This document shows, in pieces, positions 60,619-64,000 of a stretch of 64,000 nt of DNA; the stretch's first letter is position 1; every line of letters starts with the position of its first letter. Position numbers and translations under genes: made by a program. Source of the DNA: Nitrospirota bacterium (GTDB lineage Bacteria > Nitrospirota > UBA9217). Where the stretch lies: assembly GCA_035516965.1 (NCBI GenBank), contig DATIZR010000040.1, positions 62,001 to 126,000 of the forward strand, written 5' to 3'. The notes beneath the pieces are model-generated. The model worked only from the letters and a program-made list of their open reading frames with translations. It was not told the DNA's origin and searched no databases.

Positions 60619-61392
60619 ATGATGAAACGTCTCACGCATCGATTCCTTGTGTTCGCGGCGGTGTTTGCGCTGAGCAACGCGTTGGTTGCAACGGCTGCTG
60701 AACAGCCAGGAACCCGGAAGGAGGCAATCGTCACGGCCCTGGACGGGACCGCCCAGGTCTTTACGAAGGGCAGGCCGGGAGGCAGGGCGCTCAGGAAGGG
60801 CGATCGGCTCGGAAGTGAGCATGAGATCCGGGTAGGGGAGCGGTCGAGGATCGAGATCCGTTTCCCCGACGGGACGGTGATGAGGCTGTCGGAGAAGACA
60901 CACCTGGCGATGAGCGAGCTGAAGTACGACAGCAAGACCGAAAGCAAGAACGTTCAGGTGAGTCTTGCCGTAGGAAAGCTCTGGGCGAACGTGAGAAAGC
61001 TGATGACGCCGGATTCATCGGTGGAGGTCAAAACCAGCAACGCCGTTGCGGGCGTACGCGGGACGGTGTATCGCGTGAACGTGGAGGAAGACCAGAGTGC
61101 ACTGGTCAAGGTCTATGATGGTTCGGTCTCTGTTGCCAGCCCTCCGAAGGACGGCGCGAACAGGCAGCAGGTCCCCTATACCGCCCCGGTGCCGGTCCCC
61201 GGTCCGCACGAGGTGCCTCCGCCCATGCATGAGGTCACCCTGGAAGAATGGCATGTTATCGTGAAGGCCATGCAGCAGGTCTCCATTTCGTCCCAAGGTG
61301 TTGCATCAGAGCCGCAGGAGTTCGATCCCAAAGCTGATGCCGATGACTGGGTAAAATGGAACCAGGAGCGGGACCGGCAGATGAAGTTCTGA
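60619..61392 (+). CDS. Exported FecR-domain protein
   Basis: Protein of 257 residues with a cleavable signal (FLVFAAVFALSNALVATAA). The FecR domain (about 33-150) has DRLGSEHEIRVGERSRIEI, FPDGTVMRLSEKTHLAMSE and VEVKTSNAVAGVRGTVYRV. There is no cytoplasmic anti-sigma part, no inner-membrane helix other than the signal and no sigma factor nearby, so it is not a classical FecR regulator. The C-terminal ~70 residues (VPGPHEVPPPMHEVTLEEW) are not recognised. Such free FecR domains occur in envelope proteins. Start ATG 60619 follows AGAAAGG; last gene of the operon. Confidence 0.83.
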   Translation: MMKRLTHRFLVFAAVFALSNALVATAAEQPGTRKEAIVTALDGTAQVFTKGRPGGRALRKGDRLGSEHEIRVGERSRIEIRFPDGTVMRLSEKTHLAMSELKYDSKTESKNVQVSLAVGKLWANVRKLMTPDSSVEVKTSNAVAGVRGTVYRVNVEEDQSALVKVYDGSVSVASPPKDGANRQQVPYTAPVPVPGPHEVPPPMHEVTLEEWHVIVKAMQQVSISSQGVASEPQEFDPKADADDWVKWNQERDRQMKF

Positions 61393-61416
61393 TTACATGC
61401 GCTCCAACGGTTCGAG

Positions 61417-61447
61417 AGGCTCCTCCCGGCAGGGAGGGGCCTTTTTT
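61417..61447 (+). terminator. Rho-independent terminator of the envelope operon
   Basis: Eleven-base stem AGGCTCCTCCC (61417-61427) and GGGAGGGGCCT (61432-61442) with one G-U pair, four-base loop, T-tract to 61447. Confidence 0.9.
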
Positions 61448-61472
61448 ATGGTCCGGGAAAGAGGCAAAGTGC

Positions 61473-61501
61473 TTGACTCTGGCCCGGCGTCATGGTATAA
61501 C
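61473..61501 (+). promoter_or_regulatory. Sigma70 promoter of fur-feoB
   Basis: TTGACT (61473-61478), exactly 17 bases, TATAAC (61496-61501). The predicted start, near 61508, falls at the edge of the Fur-box-like palindrome. Confidence 0.78.
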
Positions 61502-61508
61502 CTCAAAG

Positions 61509-61525
61509 TTGAAAATGGTTTTCAA
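61509..61525 (+). promoter_or_regulatory. Probable Fur box (autoregulation)
   Basis: TTGAAAATGGTTTTCAA is a perfect palindrome with seven-base arms around TGG, close to the TTGAAAAT-type Fur sites I recall for Desulfobacterota. It covers the predicted transcription start, where bound Fur would block initiation. Confidence 0.7.
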
Positions 61526-61534
61526 TATCAGAAT

Positions 61535-61996
61535 ATGCACAAACGGGCATCGGAACAATTAGCGGCGTACCTCGCGGGCAAGGGGCTGAAGTCCACCCAT
61601 CAGCGCGACCGGATCCTCCGGATCTTCGTCGACGCGGGCAGGCACGTCAGCGCGGAAGAGCTGTATGCCCGGGTCAGGAAGGCTCAGCCGGGCATCGGGT
61701 ACGCCACGGTCTACCGAACGCTGCGGCTGCTCGCCGGGGCCGGGATGGCAGAGGAGCGCAGGTTCGAGGACGGCTTCACCCGGTACGAGTACAAGGCATC
61801 GGACGGCGGCCATCACGACCATCTCATCTGCACACGGTGCGGGGAGATCGTTGAGTTCGAGAACGGACGGATCGAAGCGCTGCAGGAGGATGTTGCCCGG
61901 AAACGGGGTTTTCAGGTTCAGAGCCATAAACTTGAGATTTACGGCCTGTGCAGGAGTTGCCAGGGAAGAAAACAGAAACAGCAGCCTGCGGGATGA
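61535..61996 (+). CDS. fur: Fur-family ferric uptake regulator
   Basis: Iron-responsive repressor of 153 residues. Winged helix with GLKSTHQRDRILRIFVDA and the recognition helix GIGYATVYRTLRLLAGAG; metal sites in ASDGGHHDHLICTRCGEIVEFEN; two CxxC pairs, CTRC and CRSC, for structural zinc. The HHDH pattern and adjacency to feoB favour iron over peroxide or zinc sensing, which remain possible. ATG 61535 lies ten bases after the Fur box; its ribosome site is weak. feoB follows after 27 bases. Confidence 0.92.
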   Translation: MHKRASEQLAAYLAGKGLKSTHQRDRILRIFVDAGRHVSAEELYARVRKAQPGIGYATVYRTLRLLAGAGMAEERRFEDGFTRYEYKASDGGHHDHLICTRCGEIVEFENGRIEALQEDVARKRGFQVQSHKLEIYGLCRSCQGRKQKQQPAG

Positions 61997-62023
61997 GCTT
62001 ACGTTCAAGGAGCGGTTTATTTC

Positions 62024-64000
62024 ATGCATGACCATGGTTCCCAGGAAAAAGAGCGGGATCGCGATTCGAGTCTTCACAAAATTCTTCTGATCGGCAACCC
62101 GAACGTGGGAAAAAGCGCGCTCTTCGGCCTCCTGACGGGAAGATATGTTACGGTGTCCAATTATCCGGGCACAACCGTGGAGGTGACGTACGGCAACGCT
62201 GTTCTCAATAAAACGCGGAGCCTCGTTATCGATACACCGGGCGTCAACAGCCTGGTGCCAATGTCCGAAGACGAGAAGGTAACGAGGGACATCCTCCTTA
62301 CCGACCGAGCCGGCGTTGTGGTGCAGGTTGCGGACACCAAGAACCTGCGCCGGGGCCTCCTGATCACCCTGCAACTCGCGGAAATGGGCATTCCGTTCAT
62401 TCTCGATCTTAATATGGACGACGAGGCAAAGAGCCGTGGTATCATGATCGACCAGGAAAAGCTTGCCCGTATTCTGGGCGTAGAGGTCGTCAAGACCGTT
62501 GCCATCAGGAGAAGCGGTATTGATAAGCTTTTGAAGGGCCTCCAGCATCCCAGACCGTCATCGATCTCTGTCCGGCACGAAGACGTCATTGAAGGCGGTA
62601 TCAGGGACGTTTCCGCACTTCTTCCCGAGGCGTACATATCCCGGCGCGCACTCGCACTCATGATCCTTGCCGGCGATGAAAGCCTCAAAGCGTGGCTCCA
62701 CGCGAACCTGCAGGACCATGTGATCGTTGAGATCGAGAAGATACGGCAGGATATCCAGTCGAAATACAACAACTCTCTCGGCTATCTCATCAATCAACGC
62801 CGCATGAAGAAGGCAGACGAGCTCCTCGCGCAGGTAACGACCCGCCACGAAGCGGGAAAAGGTTCGGCAATCGCATTTCATCTCGGCAGGCTGTCCATGC
62901 ATCCGTTCTATGGCCTGCCGGTTCTGCTCGGTGTACTTTATCTCGTATATCAATTCGTAGGCGTGCTCGGGGCGGGGACGGCTGTCAACTTTTTGGAAAA
63001 GACCGTTTTCGGAGATTATCTGAATCCCTGGGCCACGAAGATCGTCGATGTTGTGTTCCCGTTCAAGTTCGTGCAGGAATTGCTGGTTGGCGACTACGGT
63101 CTTATCACCATGGCGCTCACATATTCAGTTGCGATCGTGCTTCCCATCGTGGGGTTCTTCTTCATTGCCTTCGGTATTCTGGAAGATTCCGGATATCTGC
63201 CGAGACTCGCGGTCATGGTAAATAAAATATTCAAGATCATGGGTCTGAACGGGAAGGCGGTGCTCCCGATGGTCCTGGGCCTCGGTTGCGATACCATGGC
63301 GACGCTCACGACACGGATCCTCGAGACCAGAAAGGAGCGCATCCTCGTGACATTGCTCCTGGCGCTCGGGGTGCCCTGTTCTGCGCAGCTTGGCGTGGTG
63401 CTTGGTATGGTCTCCGGCATCTCCGGGTACGCCACTGCCATTTGGATCGGGACCGTGGTCCTGGTGATGCTGCTCGTAGGTTATCTTGCCGCGAGGGCAA
63501 TCCCGGGCGAACCGTCGGATTTCGTACTGGAACTGCCCCCGATCCGCGTGCCGCAGCTCACGAATATCCTGGTCAAGACCCTGGCCCGGGTGCAGTGGTA
63601 CCTCAAGGAAGCGGTACCGCTATTCATCCTCGGGACGTTCATCCTCTTCGTGGGGCATAAAGTTGGCGCCCTGGAATACATGCAGAAGCTGACGGATCCG
63701 ATCGTGGTCAATTTCCTGGGGTTGCCGAGCAAAGCCGCCGAGGCATTCGTTATCGGTTTTTTGCGCCGGGATTACGGAGCAGCAGGTCTCTTTGTATTGG
63801 CGAAGCAGGGAATGCTCGATCCGATCCAGATCGTCGTAAGTCTTGTCGTGATTACCCTGTTTGTTCCCTGCATCGCGAACTTTTTCATGATGGTCAAGGA
63901 GCAGGGGATGAGGGCCGCGCTGTATATGGTGGCGTTCATTTTCCCGTTTGCGTTCGCCGTGGGCGGCGCGCTGAACTGGCTGCTTAGGGCATTAAACGTA
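62024..64000 (+). CDS. feoB: Ferrous iron transporter FeoB (3' end outside the window)
   Basis: Inner-membrane Fe(II) transporter, 659 residues visible with no stop before the window edge. G protein domain: G1 GNPNVGKS (24-31), G3 DTPGVNS, G4 NMDD. Then a helical linker (about 180-285) and at least eight membrane segments, with the two gate-like regions; the first Cys motif is LGLGCDTMATLTTR ... GVPCSAQLG. The CDTM variant replaces the E. coli GCNVPA segment and marks a subgroup of FeoB. ATG 62024 has AAGGAG 11 bases upstream. No feoA is seen between fur and feoB; it may lie downstream or elsewhere. Confidence 0.95.
   Translation, partial: MHDHGSQEKERDRDSSLHKILLIGNPNVGKSALFGLLTGRYVTVSNYPGTTVEVTYGNAVLNKTRSLVIDTPGVNSLVPMSEDEKVTRDILLTDRAGVVVQVADTKNLRRGLLITLQLAEMGIPFILDLNMDDEAKSRGIMIDQEKLARILGVEVVKTVAIRRSGIDKLLKGLQHPRPSSISVRHEDVIEGGIRDVSALLPEAYISRRALALMILAGDESLKAWLHANLQDHVIVEIEKIRQDIQSKYNNSLGYLINQRRMKKADELLAQVTTRHEAGKGSAIAFHLGRLSMHPFYGLPVLLGVLYLVYQFVGVLGAGTAVNFLEKTVFGDYLNPWATKIVDVVFPFKFVQELLVGDYGLITMALTYSVAIVLPIVGFFFIAFGILEDSGYLPRLAVMVNKIFKIMGLNGKAVLPMVLGLGCDTMATLTTRILETRKERILVTLLLALGVPCSAQLGVVLGMVSGISGYATAIWIGTVVLVMLLVGYLAARAIPGEPSDFVLELPPIRVPQLTNILVKTLARVQWYLKEAVPLFILGTFILFVGHKVGALEYMQKLTDPIVVNFLGLPSKAAEAFVIGFLRRDYGAAGLFVLAKQGMLDPIQIVVSLVVITLFVPCIANFFMMVKEQGMRAALYMVAFIFPFAFAVGGALNWLLRALNV

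Noticed and set aside
60619-61392. Classical FecR anti-sigma regulator
   Set aside because: No sigma factor gene, no cytoplasmic domain and only a signal peptide; the protein is exported.

Overview
The window reads as a core-genome segment of a GC-rich, diderm (LPS-bearing) bacterium. Gene order resembles Desulfobacterota (Geobacter-like) and Nitrospirota genomes: rimP-nusA-ylxR-infB-ylxP-rbfA-nrnA-truB-rpsO-pnp; bamA-ompH-lpxD-fabZ-lpxA-lpxI-...-lpxB-msbA-waaA-lpxK; proB-proA-nadD-rsfS-rlmH-gpmI-comF. I cannot decide between these phyla from sequence alone. I see no rRNA or tRNA genes, CRISPR array, phage genes or insertion sequences.

Layout. 1-2.8 kb: an A-type Fe-S carrier, hemB, a PilZ protein, and a divergent small PAS protein rich in cysteines. 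2.8-3.5 kb: a gap that may hold a decayed gene, then a WbuC-type cupin. 4.0-9.5 kb (minus): a 1829-residue kinase/ATPase/GAF/PAS/histidine-kinase protein whose kinase catalytic Asp and DFG Asp are both Asn. 9.8-20.2 kb: the translation and RNA-processing operon, with a hairpin-plus-T-tract just before rimP and a strong terminator after pnp. 20.3-22.8 kb: a CrtI-like FAD oxidoreductase and a PgaB-like (GHL13) glycosidase-type protein. 22.8-28.2 kb (minus): clpC and two tandem Ig-like lipoproteins, one carrying eleven propeller-type repeats. 28.3-30.0 kb: short-form N-acetylglutamate synthase and hemW.

30.0-44.8 kb is an outer-membrane and lipid A operon from a good sigma70 promoter: bamA, ompH, lpxD, fabZ, lpxA, lpxI, a Gfo/Idh/MocA oxidoreductase and a DegT aminotransferase (probably GnnA/GnnB), lpxB, msbA, a DUF374 acyltransferase (LpxJ-like), waaA, lpxK, gmhB. 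Together they predict a lipid A built on 2,3-diamino sugar, with a Kdo/heptose core. 44.8-53.2 kb: proB, a TlpA-like thioredoxin, proA, nadD, rsfS, rlmH, a natural LapA-LapB fusion (in E. coli LapB controls LpxC turnover), gpmI and comF.

53.2-61.4 kb is the most unusual block. One near-consensus promoter with a long leader precedes seven exported proteins: two paralogues with a FlgT_N/LPP20-like domain, a TPR-SLH lipoprotein, a transglutaminase with carboxypeptidase-regulatory-like domains, a DUF799/DUF4412 lipoprotein, a CsgG-FlgT_C lipoprotein and a FecR-domain protein, closed by a strong terminator. The domain set looks like the flagellar H-ring protein FlgT split over several polypeptides, with no flagellar gene nearby; this is the best candidate for an undescribed envelope system. 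61.4-64.0 kb: fur with its own sigma70 promoter and a Fur-box-like palindrome, then feoB, which runs off the window.
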